Below, one piece after another: positions 10,004 through 20,442 of a DNA stretch of 41,543 bases. The stretch's first letter is position 1; each line of letters opens with the position of its first letter. The position numbers were made by a program, and so were the translations under genes. The stretch covers positions 1-41,543 of the forward strand of contig JABANN010000297.1 in the NCBI GenBank assembly GCA_013115125.1, given 5' to 3'. The stretch is from Perkinsus olseni (taxonomy: Eukaryota > Perkinsozoa > Perkinsida). The notes below the pieces were generated by a model. The model ran no database searches, had not been told where the DNA came from, and worked only from the letters and a program-made list of their open reading frames with translations.

Positions 10004-10862
10004 CTACCTCTCCATGAGAGGGTCCTCCTTAGGCCTCGAGAGGTGCTTCACCTGAGGCAACGCCACACTTACCACCTTGAAGGTGGCACCTTCCCATCCC
10101 CCCTAAACCCCACAGTTTACCTTCCTCTTCCACTTCATCAACTCCTTGCATTTAGACAGCTGTTCATAAGCCGCCGTGAGCTGCCTTTTGTCAAAGAGGA
10201 GAACTGCTCGCTCGTACGAGTACTTTACAGAATGTGGACACCGATCCACATTTTCTTGCGTTTCCTGCAGACGGCGGCCAAGAGTGGTGTTGGCTTCCAT
10301 TCCTGACCAACCTGGTCCTTCTCTTTGAAAGAGGCTGAGACGATCTCTATTGCATGCATGTTATGGAGTGCACAACCAAGAGGCAGTCCGTACTTCTCCA
10401 AGAGCTCCCCTGCGAGGTAGCTCTCAGACAACGCCAGTGAGGCCTTGCCGGCATCCCAATACCTACCACCAAGTCAGTGTTGATTCTGACTAAGTTTAAC
10501 GCCCGAGTCGTTATGTCTACCGTATCGCCAGATTGAAGTGGCCAATTATCTTTCTGAGTGGTATGGCCACACGATCAGGCCCTTGAACACGAGTCTCAGC
10601 CTCGCGGAGTTTAGCCGACACCTCCTCATCGCGAGGTCTAATACGGAAACACTCACGCCATTCAAAGACCTGATCAGACCCCAGCGGGCTCGCGATGCTG
10701 CCATCGAGATGGAGTCCTCACAGCGAGGCGCCATTCGCTATTCTTTTCATGCGCCAAGGCAGCCTCTTTGTGGTTCAAGAAGCGGGTATAGGCCGATGGG
10801 TGAGTTGATGTCGCTGTTGTTGATACTGCTGCATTTACACTTGACATGAACTGCAATGGCAT
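10004..10862 (-). CDS. TPR-like helical repeat protein, about 210 residues
   Basis: Minus-strand exons 10862-10722, 10669-10521, 10462-10312, 10264-10121 and 10051-10004 give one frame from ATG (MPLQFMSSVNAAV) to TAG. Several segments match the 34-residue TPR rhythm of paired helices: EKNSEWRLAVFEWRECFRIRP, HFNLAIRYWDAGKASLALSE and AVLLFDKRQLTAAYEQLSKC. TPR proteins are scaffolds that bind peptides of partner proteins, and no catalytic motif is seen. An ATG farther upstream (10980, MSIEKLALRPPKGGG) could be the true start with an extra intron, but I could not make the frame continuous, so I chose 10862. A BRO1-type helical domain is an alternative reading of the C-terminal part. Confidence 0.55.
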
Positions 10863-11109
10863 GGCGAGTAGTTTGGGGGAACGGGGCGAATACTCGGCCC
10901 TTTCAATGAAGGTAAACACGCTTCAGAAGGTGACCCCCGCCTCCCTTCGGTGGACGCAAGGCCAGCTTCTCGATTGACATGAAAAAAACTCGCGACTTAT
11001 AGAGATGATAGCTGAGTTTCGTGAGGCGTACGCTGATTTATAGTTCTCGCGATCGCCGATATCTCCCTGAGCAGGCCAGACTCCGCCGTGTGTTGTTGCC
11101 GATATCAGC

Positions 11110-11889
11110 TCACTTGAATCTAGGGTGATCCTTCGTACGCATCATATCGAACAGGATGCTCTCGCTTGTCGTCATGACCGCCCCGGCGCGCGAGAGACGT
11201 TCAAATGCTGCCGACCTGTCCAGCAAGCGGCTCGCCGATACACCGTCTGTGACCAGGAACCTGCATGCAGCGAGTAGCCGTCCAGGACAGGCGACGGCGA
11301 GCCTACAGAGTGGCATCTGGACGCTCTGTGAGGATGTCCAGGGCAGTTTGCATGATACAGACATGAGCCTCGATGCCGCAGAGGATGAACTGATCTCGAC
11401 TGAGGAAAAGAACGGTCGTCGTAACGGCGGTTCGGCTGGTGATACAACAGCTCACCCTCGGCAATGAGTATCCAGGTGGGCCCTAACCTCCTCGGTCATC
11501 ATTGTGAAGGGCTTCTTGGCAAATACGGGGCACCCCTTGATATCCAGCGACGCCACCGACCCGCCGAGCTTCTCGGGGTACTGCTCTGAGAGGTCATTCA
11601 TGCCAAACGAGAAGGGCCAGCAGGTGTGCATCTCCACACGTGACTAATGTGAAGCAAAACCACACCCTGCTCACCTGTGACCACCACAGGGAATCCGAGC
11701 ACTCTAGAGGCTCCAATGAGCGTATTAGCGGTTTCAACGATGTGCGGCTGAGCAGGAGAAACTACTGATTCAAGTGGCGCCCAGTGTACCAACCATTCTC
11801 TGGATCGTCTTGGCGAATGCATCCTGCAGATCACATACCAACAACACGGCCTTCTCGGCAGAGGCGCGGGTTAGGATTTTACCAGCCAT
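11110..11889 (-). CDS. Isochorismatase-domain hydrolase, ISOC2-like (copy A)
   Basis: Five minus-strand exons (11889-11794, 11747-11675, 11585-11456, 11399-11307, 11260-11110) encode about 180 residues, close to the roughly 205 of animal ISOC2. The order matches that family throughout: LLVCDLQDAF with the active-site Asp, VVTEQYPEKLG, KKPFTMM with the Lys, LCGIEAHVCIMQTALDIL with the nucleophilic Cys as the second Cys, and the ending FLVTDGVSASRLLDR ... DMMRTKDHPRF. The Asp-Lys-Cys triad is complete, so an active cysteine hydrolase of the nicotinamidase/isochorismatase superfamily is likely. The substrate cannot be read from sequence. There is no targeting peptide beyond a short basic N-terminus. 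Copy B lies directly upstream in the same orientation with the same intron positions. Confidence 0.9.
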
Positions 11890-12201
11890 CCGATAATGAT
11901 ACGGATACCAATCAACTGCCCAACTACGAAACCTCCACACGCCACATAACGACTTCACGAATGCCCATAAGAGGATTGAGAGACAACGCGAGAACCACAC
12001 AATCGGAGAAACCATAGTCCAAAAAAGGAGTGAGAATTCTGACTACAGACGCCGCCCAAACCGCCATTATAGTCCTTGTAGTTGCTCTTCACGGGGCGTC
12101 CGTGTGTTGATCGTCCGCACGACAGCGGAGAGCTCTCTGACGGAGCAGAAGGGTCATCAAGTATCGGATTGAGTTAGTCGCCGGCGCTCCTTCGAATAAG
12201 C

Positions 12202-13127
12202 TCACTTGAAATTGGGATGGTCCTTGGTCCGCATCATATCGAAGATGAGGCTCTCGCTAGTGGTCAACACTGCACCCGCAGCAGAGAGTCGATGCAGAGC
12301 CGTCGAGCGGTCCAGCAGGCGACTCGACGATATACCGTCAGTCACCAAGAACCTTGAACAATATAAACGGCAATGACCCATCCATTAGCGAAGTTGGGAA
12401 GAAACGGACAGTGGCATCGCACTACTGGGTCCTACACGGTAGACTGGGGATGCCTGGTTAGGATGTCGAGCGTTGTCTGTGTTATGCATATATGGGACTC
12501 AATGCCCATGAGAATGTATTGGTCTCGACTGAGGAGAGAAACCAAGATGAGACAGAAGAGTACTCCGTGGGGAAATTAATTGAGGGACTCGCAGCTCAAT
12601 AATAATTACTCTGAGCATTCCTTGTTTAGGTACTCTACGACATCATCAGTCATCATACTGAAGGAATGTTTACTGAACACTCGACAGTGAGATGTGTCCA
12701 ACTCGGGCAGAGTGTGGCCTAGCTTCTCGGGGTACTGCTCTGAATAAAAGTCGAATTGGTGAGAGTCGTGATAGCTCACGACATCGTAGCCGAGACGCTG
12801 CCAGCCGCACTTCTGCTCCAGTCTACTGGCATACCTCCCACGCAGTCCCCCCCTTCCTACCAGTAACAACTCCTGGGATATTCAGAATTCTTCCAGCACT
12901 GAGCAGGGTGTTGGCGGTCTCCACTACATGAGGCTGATCGAGACACAACATGCTACTGATCCTACCTCTACGTGACTGGGCCTTACCATTTTCTGTATAG
13001 TCTTGGCGAACACTGGCTGCATATCGCACATCATCAACACCGACTTAGCGGCACAAGCTCTGATCATGTTCCTTGATGCAACGCCAGCGGCTGCTGCTGC
13101 TGCTGCTGCTGCTGCTGGGAAAGCCAT
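12202..13127 (-). CDS. Isochorismatase-domain hydrolase, ISOC2-like (copy B)
   Basis: Minus-strand exons 13127-12987, 12933-12861, 12739-12610, 12528-12436 and 12352-12202 give about 195 residues. The four downstream exons have exactly the same lengths as in copy A (73, 130, 93, 151 nt) and the same phases, showing tandem duplication. The first exon is longer: it adds a run of ten Ala coded by a GCT/GCA repeat and a basic segment (GVASRNMIRA), possibly an organelle leader. The Asp (MMCDMQPVF) and nucleophile Cys are kept, but the stretch before it reads LMGIESHICI, so the first Cys of copy A's LCGIEAHVC is Met here. The enzyme should still be active, perhaps with altered substrate choice. An internal EQYPEKLG is retained. 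Confidence 0.9.
13082..13117. repeat. (GCT)n microsatellite inside a coding exon
   Basis: A run of CTG/GCT triplets encodes the poly-alanine stretch near the start of isochorismatase copy B on the minus strand. It is absent from copy A, so it expanded after the duplication. Confidence 0.8.
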
Positions 13128-13187
13128 TCGTCGAGATGGAAAGGATAGGCAGAAAAAAATGAGGAAAATTGAAGGATACTAAAAAGG

Positions 13188-13469
13188 ATGACAAGCCCGG
13201 TGGAGGGAGAGTCCGGGCACGTTCCGTACGATAAAGATGATGCGGAGCCCAGCCCAGTGTGTACTCAACGCAAGTCCCAAGATCTCCTACATGAAGCCAT
13301 GAACAAAAATAGATATCTCGCTCGATCAGCTACTCTGCCAACCGCAGGGAAGGTGTCCTATGCATGCCTCAGAATCCTAGGCAGGCGAGAATCACTCATT
13401 CGCAACTGTACGATTGAGCGAGACGCCTTCAGGAGACGGAGAAGAACAAAAAATACCGAGTTGAAGTGA
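13188..13469 (+). CDS. Small hypothetical protein, about 93 residues
   Basis: An ATG-started ORF, divergent from isochorismatase copy B, with only 60 bp between the two starts. The product is hydrophilic: an acidic first third (GESGHVPYDKDDAEPSP), a helical middle (SQDLLHEAMNKNRYLARSA) and an Arg-rich end (RDAFRRRRRTKNTELK). A 28-nt GT-AG interval inside it could be removed as an intron, which would give a different, acidic C-terminus (SETPSGDGEEQKIPS). I recognise no family. The shared promoter region suggests it could be co-regulated with its neighbour. Confidence 0.4.
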   Translation: MTSPVEGESGHVPYDKDDAEPSPVCTQRKSQDLLHEAMNKNRYLARSATLPTAGKVSYACLRILGRRESLIRNCTIERDAFRRRRRTKNTELK

Positions 13470-13820
13470 AAGGATACCGCGTACTTTAACCAGATGATAG
13501 TCGACTTATTCCACAAATACTGAATGACTAAGCCAAGTGATGGGCAGTTAGTACTTAAAATGTAACAAGTGAATAACATGATGATGATGAGGGAAAGAGG
13601 ATACCACTGATTGGTGACGGTCAACTGGCAAGTATAGTAGACGAAACACTATAATTGATGACTACTGCCTCTGTCCGATGGGACCTGGTCACTGGGCCCA
13701 TTGTAGCCTTCCTTGGCTACTACACCTGACATTCCCGCCGGTGAGAAGGCTGCCAGACTGCCCCTCCTGCTCGAGGATCCAGTCGTGCGAGGCGTCTTGA
13801 TGCGAGATCGTCGAGCAGAG

Positions 13821-16800
13821 TTAACTAACAAAGCACCTTCGCCAACTACAATCGCCATCAATGTCAGGCAAATGAGCCAGGAGCCTTCTGAGCAAGAGTC
13901 TCTCCACGTGGGACTTACGGCGAGCACTCAGCTGGGGTTGTTTCTCAGGAGTGCTGAGCTTCTCTATGGCATCACTTTCTTCCCAGACTCGGAACCAGTC
14001 AACATCCACATGGGGAGGACACGGCGGGATGTCGCGAATTTCATCCTCTCTCGTACCTGCGAGGAGTGTCTTACTCGACCGTAACCCGAGGGTATAACTC
14101 ACGTCGCTACACTCACCTATTTTGATGTGCTCCCTTTCGAAACTGTACACTAGGACATTCTGGCACAGAGCGCCCAGACGAAACAGGAGCGCACTGAGGC
14201 GGTACCAAGGGAAGGCGATGAACCTACGAATTTCGAGTTCAACGAGATTGACCTCAAAGCGAAGGATTCACGTAGCTCCCCGAAGATGTGCATAAACTTA
14301 CGTGAGAATCCCAGCCCTCAGCTCCTTTCTTATCCGCAGGACGACCAGTTGGAACACGATGAGCACAGAATATAGGACGAGAGCGTTGAGGCCGATCATG
14401 ACCATCAAACCCAGCCAATCACGCAAGAGCAAACCACATACCAAGAAAACCCGCATCCAATCCAAGGCGATGGCTAGTAACTGACACATGACGGGCGGGG
14501 TGGAGGCTGTCCTACTGCCATGAAAGGAGAGTGATGATGACGGGACCCATGGCTTCAACAACAACTCGCTATACGACACACAAGCGGCAACATACTGCTT
14601 CCACATTCATGAGTGCCACACGTACTTCCACCTAGCTGGCCTACCACGGCAACTGCGATGTCGAGGGGAGAGACCAGAAGGACCATGTCTATTCCATCTA
14701 CAGGGAAGCTTCTACATTCAAAAGGCTAGAATTACCTCCTGTAAGAAGTACGGCTTGAGAGCCCAACTGGGACCATGGCAGAGCGAGGAAGGATTCACCA
14801 ACTCGAAGAGGTAGGTGAAGGTCTTCTTATGAGACGTGAGCTCCCACGATTTCACTCTTTGACGGAACAGGAACTACCAAGGCGCTAATGACTTCGGGTT
14901 CATAAGGAAGGGCGTCGCGAAGCTACCTTCCACGTGTCGGGGGCATAGGTCGGTACGAGAGTCTGTGCGCACGAGATGATCTTGGAGTCATCCCTCTTCT
15001 TGAGCAAGAGTAGGCCCATATACCTGTGACCAGCAGACCATCACGGCTCACTGAGAGGTTATCTCACATATCTTCCCCATTGAACACAGTGTCGTGCTCG
15101 AATAGTATATCATCCAAGGACTCGCGATCCCACAGAGCTATTGCTCCATGACAGGATAAGCACCTAGGAAGGAAAGTGTGCATAAATACAGCATACAGCA
15201 CCCACACGGAGTATATTCGATATCAACTTTGAGAAAATGATACCGTAATCGGGAGGCTACAGGTGTTGGGGTGCCACACTACCGCACTGCCATCACGAGG
15301 CCCCGACAGACTGACCTTGATAGCATGGCTTGGAATAGCTTATGTACTGCAGCCATCTTATATTCGACATCTTGACATTGTAAGAGCAGATTAGGACTCC
15401 CATGGGGAGATGCAGCGGTAATAGGAAAATGTACCTTCAACGGAAGGCTACTCTGTAACAAACCAGGGGAGCACTCGATCGCTCAGCAAGCCTCACACTA
15501 CCGCCTTGATATTAACGTTTTTATCGAGTTGTTCTCGAGGTATGTGTAGATCATTCGGCAGGGGCACATCGTCATCAATTATCAAAGCGTATCTACAGGT
15601 ACAACGGACTCGGCACGATACGACGATGCCCTCCACCGTTACCTAAAGTTCGTTGTTCTTCCTGTGGAAGCTAGGTATGGTATCCAATAACGATTGCACC
15701 AATAAAAAGCGAAGGTCTTATTGCCTTCGGGAATATATAGATAATTTATATCGGGATGAACCTGCCGCGGTTAACTCACCAACTCTCCACTCATGATAAT
15801 ACCGAATAAAACAACACCTACTACCTGCTGTGTGGCCCACTGAGTTTCATCTTCGGGTTTCAAAGACGGCCCATTATCACACACGAAGATGTGGCTCGGC
15901 GGGAATACCGCCAACGCTGATCTCAGCGTGTTAGAGAAGGACTCGTATTTTTCCTCTGTCATTGTAGATAGATGACAGGCTATCATCAAGCAGCAGTCCT
16001 GCGACATAGTTTGGTTTACAACCTACAGGAGCACGTCGAGCAAGAGCACGCGTGAACAAGATCTTACGAAGTCCAAGCTTATTGTGTCATCACTGCTGCT
16101 TTTGGGGAGAGCTGCCTCCACAGGAGCCCCGCTCTCGATGTCTCGTCCAGTATTACTGCTGCCTCCAGATGGAGCGGTAGCCGAAGATTGACGCTCCTGT
16201 TGCAACTGCCGATCATTAGACGAGGACTCCACCACTTTATGTATGGCATTCTGAACAGTAGCAACTTGCCCGCGTCGAGGGCTTCTAAGCACCATGAACG
16301 AGTTCCCACCTGTAGATGGCGGCTGAAGACCGGCGCGCTGGGCCACTTCACCGCCAAGCATGCAATGAGGAAGAGAAATACATCCAATAGGACGTCAACA
16401 AATATGAGGGCATCCAGCCAGGTTCTAACCTCCCAGAAAGATGCCTCGCCAACGAATACTTCCCATAGCTAACAGCGGGGGCAGCAGCAGAGATGAACAC
16501 AGCTAGCATAGGGGAGTGGTCACTCACCGAGCTCTGGCTTCGCATCTGCTGCGGCGAGAAGAGTAAGATGAGATATAGCAGGCACACTAGAAAGACGAAA
16601 AAGAAGAGGTTGAGCAAAATCTGCGAGCAAGTAATAGCCTGTCTATCCACACAGAGATCATTACTCTTCGAAACATATACTTTTTTGATATCATACTCAG
16701 CTTAGCTGATCTGAGTTCCTTCCATTGCCTCAGCCGTCGGCGCCATGCATTGGACTCGAATCGCTTACGAGGATCTCGGCTGTACATCAGGGAGTGTCTG

Positions 16801-18545
16801 AATGAGGATTGCTCAGAGACCTTCCATCTGCTATCAATCTACTTTTCTTTCCTAGAATTGGTACTGACTACGCTTCGCTCTGTTAGCCATCCCGACGGTA
16901 GAGGTGTGGGCAGCACGGGGCCTCTGTCCTGCGAGCCACTCGATGGGCTTTGGCTCCCTCGAGGGGTGTTGTAGTTGTTGCCCCCCATAGGGGCCTCCTG
17001 GAGGTTGTTGGTGCTCTCGGAGTGGACTAGACCCCCACCATCAACTTGGGCGCTATACTGCAGTGACGAGCGGTACCTGACCAACCTCAGGCTCACACGG
17101 ACCGAAATGGTCCCATGATGGATCAACTTCCTACAGTTCTGGGGAGGAGCGGTTGATCATGCTACGCTCAGTCAAGAAGCCCGGAGCCCTCAGGCGTGGT
17201 GTTGTGAGCATTCCCCCACTCGGCGGCAAGGGCGGCAGGGGCGCCACCACATAATGTGGATCGGAGCTGAGGCATACCGCACTGCGTGGCCTTGTAGATC
17301 ACCCTGGCGCCTACGCTGGATAGTTGCCCGGAGTGTCCTGGGATGCAGTCCATGGGGTAGTAGTGGGGGCCTCGAACATGGCAACCATCGCGTCATTCCT
17401 CCACTTCAACTCTACGTGAAGGCGAATTTGCCTGATCATAGCAAGCAACAGGATGAGCTGATCCCCCTCGGGGACTTACTCCCGCTTGGCCGGCAGCTCC
17501 TTTGCCATCCTCTGCATACCGAGGATCTTCTCCTTCCTATTCTCCTTATCAACGCTCCTCAGCACAAGTTCCGCTAGAAGCCAGAATAAGGTGATGAAGG
17601 CTATGGCGAGGACCATCCCTCTCATGGTTATGACATTGGATGGCGTTAAGGTGTAGCTCTCGTTACCTGATAGGCTCTTTCACTGAGCAGCATGGACATT
17701 ACACCGTCTCTTCCCAAGCTACAGTAAGCTCCATCCAGCACGTCAATGCACGGCATCTCGACGTTAACAGTGTTACTGTCGCCACCAACACGGACGACGC
17801 ACATCTGCGGGTCGGCGCCGAACTTTCTATCCATGTCCAGCCTGTCGGGGTCCGGGCATCTGCCACAATGTGGTGACGGGAATGATCCACGCAAGAAATC
17901 GATGCGACCGTAGTAGTGATACAACTGCCACTACTACCGAGTCCATTGATTATCCTGATAGGTTTGGCATACATTACTGCATGTATCCTGCATGTAGCAC
18001 AGTATATCGGTATCTATTTTACCGAAGGAGGGTATAACACACCTGAGAACACTGCGCATAGTAGCAGGACACTCCTGTGGGCAGCCTAGATGTTCCTGTC
18101 TTTACCGACGTGTGCCACAGCCCGCTGGGGGTTTACTTACTTATTCCTGCGTTCACTTAACGATGCACCTTCCGGTACAGCTAAACTAGCATTAACTAGG
18201 CCCTCCAGAGTCAGCGGAGAAGCCCTCATAGATACCTCAGAAAAGAGAAAGACTTCCCTCGAAGCTCATTGGGGACTCACCCACCTGACACCTAGGTCCG
18301 TCAGGGCCGACCCCTCGATGTTGAAAAGCCTCCTCTATAGGAGGGCACTTAGCCAAAGGCCATTCGTCACTCTTTGGATCATAGATCCACTGATACCCCT
18401 CAGTCCACCATGTACATGCAAGCGCTACAGCCAGAGTGAGAGCCACGAAGAGGGAGAGAGTCCGGCCTAGGACCGGAAGAATAGACGGCTTGGGTATGTC
18501 GAAGCTCGATGATGCTGAGGATGATTCAGCAGCCATCTTACTCAT
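13821..18545 (-). CDS. Polytopic GT2 glycosyltransferase with Cys-rich luminal N-domain (copy C)
   Basis: About twenty minus-strand exons run from ATG at 18545 (MSKMAAESSSASSSF) to the stop at 13821. In order: a signal anchor (LSLFVALTLAVALACTWW); a luminal domain with spaced Cys (DGPRCQ, KCVIPS, CYMQDTCSNVC, RCPDPDRLDMD, DVLDGAYC); a second span; a Ser/Pro linker; a basic helix (AWRRRLRQWKELR); two more spans; then the GT2 core. The core shows CDNGPS, ALIIDDDVPLP (the acidic metal/UDP-sugar motif, near 15570), QDVEYKMAAVHKLF, LSCHGAIALW, NGEDMYMG and RQRVKSW, a variant of the processive-enzyme QxxRW motif (near 14850). Two spans and a tail with DIPPCPPHVDVDW end it. These motifs are those of chitin, hyaluronan and CPS1-type synthases, which polymerise sugars across a membrane. 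The polymer is unknown. The Ser/Pro linker exons (about 16.9-17.2 kb) are the least certain. Confidence 0.78.
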
Positions 18546-18662
18546 AGTAGAGAGAGGAGGATAGGATAAACTTGAAAGGCGCGACGAAAGGGAAATTGAC
18601 AACGCGAAAGACCCGTGACGACTGGAGAAAAATCCGTAAACGATAGTTCTGATGTCGATGGC

Positions 18663-19187
18663 TCAGAAATACACCGAACTGATGGCCATGACGAGCCAGC
18701 CACCGGCCATCAGGAAGCCTCCGATAGGCGTTATAGCTCCTAGTTTCTTTATGTGAGTGAGTGCGAGGGCTGAAGCAGCGATGAGCAGTAGAGGGGACAG
18801 TGGGACACAACGACAGTAGCCTACCGTATAAACTGCCTGAGAATATGAGGATGCCGATGAGGAAGCATATAGCGGCCCAGTTGCGGCCCGACCCTTTGTG
18901 AGCCATAGAGGCGACTACTATACCAAAGGAATGATACATCTGGTAACGTACCGCCTTCTCCCATACCTACAAGAGAACACGGATCTACGAGAATCCAAGG
19001 GCAAGAGATTCCCTACCTCGAGCTCATAAGGGCCGATATCGGATCTTGACTTCAAGCCGTGGGCACCGAATGCACCAGTGAATACACCAATACAGGATCC
19101 CAGGCAGCCGAGACGGAACCATAACGCTTGAGAGGGATTTACCATGGGCGTGAAGGGAGTTGCAGAATGATTGAGGGGCCGATCCAT
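18663..19187 (-). CDS. DUF423/TMEM256-family membrane protein (copy 1)
   Basis: Exons 19145-19017, 18966-18825 and 18769-18663 (minus) give 125 residues from the ATG of MVNPSQALWF to TGA. An in-frame upstream ATG at 19187 would add 14 residues. The family hallmark FTGAFGAHGLKSR is followed by WEKAVRYQMYHSFGIVV, GSGRNWAAICFLIGILIFSGSLY and the ending LGAITPIGGFLMAGGWLVM. Together these are the four membrane helices of DUF423 (human TMEM256, bacterial YgdD). The molecular role of this small inner-membrane or organelle protein is not established. Length is typical. It lies between copy 2 and the GT2 gene C, all on one strand. Confidence 0.9.
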
Positions 19188-19307
19188 AATACTGAAGGGG
19201 GACAGTTATCTTGTGTGCCAAAGCTGGTCATCTCTCGAGAGACTCTCATGGAGTGAGGTGGGTATTGAAAGACTTGTGAACTCAATGGGCGCAGAGCAGA
19301 AACAGAT

Positions 19308-19748
19308 CTAGAATGCCATGGCCAGCCACCCAGCAGCCATCAGAAGCCCACCTATCGGGGCGAGAGCCCCTAAGCGCTTGACTCCAGTGAGGACTAGAGC
19401 TGAAGAAGGACAACGTGCTCAAGGCCGTGATCGGCGATACTGTCTTACCATATAGAGTCAGAGAGAAGAACGCAGTACCCGTGGTAAAGAGTACTGCGGA
19501 ATAGTTCACCCCCTTGCCTTCATGGATATTGGCCGCTATGATGATACCAATACTGCTCAGAATTTGGTATCTAGCTGCTGTCTCCCATACCTGCAACCGA
19601 TTAGAATGATCAGGATGATGAAACAATCGTGTGGTACCTCAATATCACGAGGCTTGATGTTGGGCTTGGAACGGAGACCATGAGCACCGAAGGCATCGAT
19701 TAGGACACCCGTAGCGGCCCCAAAACAACCTAGACGATGCCACATCAT
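19308..19748 (-). CDS. DUF423/TMEM256-family membrane protein (copy 2)
   Basis: Exons 19748-19638, 19590-19449 and 19399-19308 (minus) encode 114 residues from MMWHRLGCFGAATG to TAG. The middle exon has exactly the length of copy 1's (142 nt) and both introns interrupt the same codons, so the two genes are tandem duplicates. Hallmarks are VLIDAFGAHGLRSKP, WETAARYQILSSIGII, NYSAVLFTTGTAFFSLTLY and LGALAPIGGLLMAAGWLAMAF. Compared with copy 1, the otherwise usual Gly before AFGAHG is Asp, which puts an acidic residue in the first helix. Function is unknown for the family. Confidence 0.9.
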
Positions 19749-20442
19749 GTTCGCTATCAACAAAAAACTACAGGAGCAGCAGACAGACTAGCACAGGGAT
19801 CCGTGTCGAGCAGCACAGTTGGCACGTGAAACGAAACAACGAAAGACACACCGAGGCAGCACGAAACCGTTGCATCATTCATGGCGACAAAAAAGACGAT
19901 ATTTTCATTTTCGAGAGGTGAGGGTAAAACGACTACGACGACGATGACGGAAGGGGAGGGGCTGGTGACTAGGATAGACTTGCACGCTAAGCTGATGATG
20001 ATGACGCTGCAGTCTGGCGCTACGATTGGTTACGATTATGACAAACGATTCCGATACAAAGACGAAACGACAAAAATAGGGAGAGGGTAGTATAGATAAC
20101 AAAAATGGATTCGACTTAATCACCATTTGATATACGGGACGAGTGGTACGTGCACGCATGCACAGAATTGGCGGCGATCGCTGTCGCTACTTGATAATTA
20201 CTGCATGTTGGTGTAGTACTGAGTCATGGGATAGAGAGGAGAGAACCAACTTAAGCACAACTAGCTATAACAAGTATCCTAGTCCCTCACTGCAAAGCGA
20301 CTGTGTTGCTGCTGAGGATGATGCTGTTGATGATGAGGGTGAGGATGCTGACCATTGAGAGCCCCTGATAGTAGTAGTGATGCTGGCGATGATGACAACG
20401 ATGCCACTGTGCTCGGCGAGGCCGCTGTGCCTCGACGAGATC
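19749..20442. other. Intergenic region with purine-rich simple sequence
   Basis: This region lies between the 5' end of DUF423 copy 2 and the 3' end of GT2 copy D. It holds AC/GA-rich tracts (19820-20090) and GATGATG-type trinucleotide runs (20310-20400). The short ORFs here look like by-products of these repeats. Confidence 0.5.
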
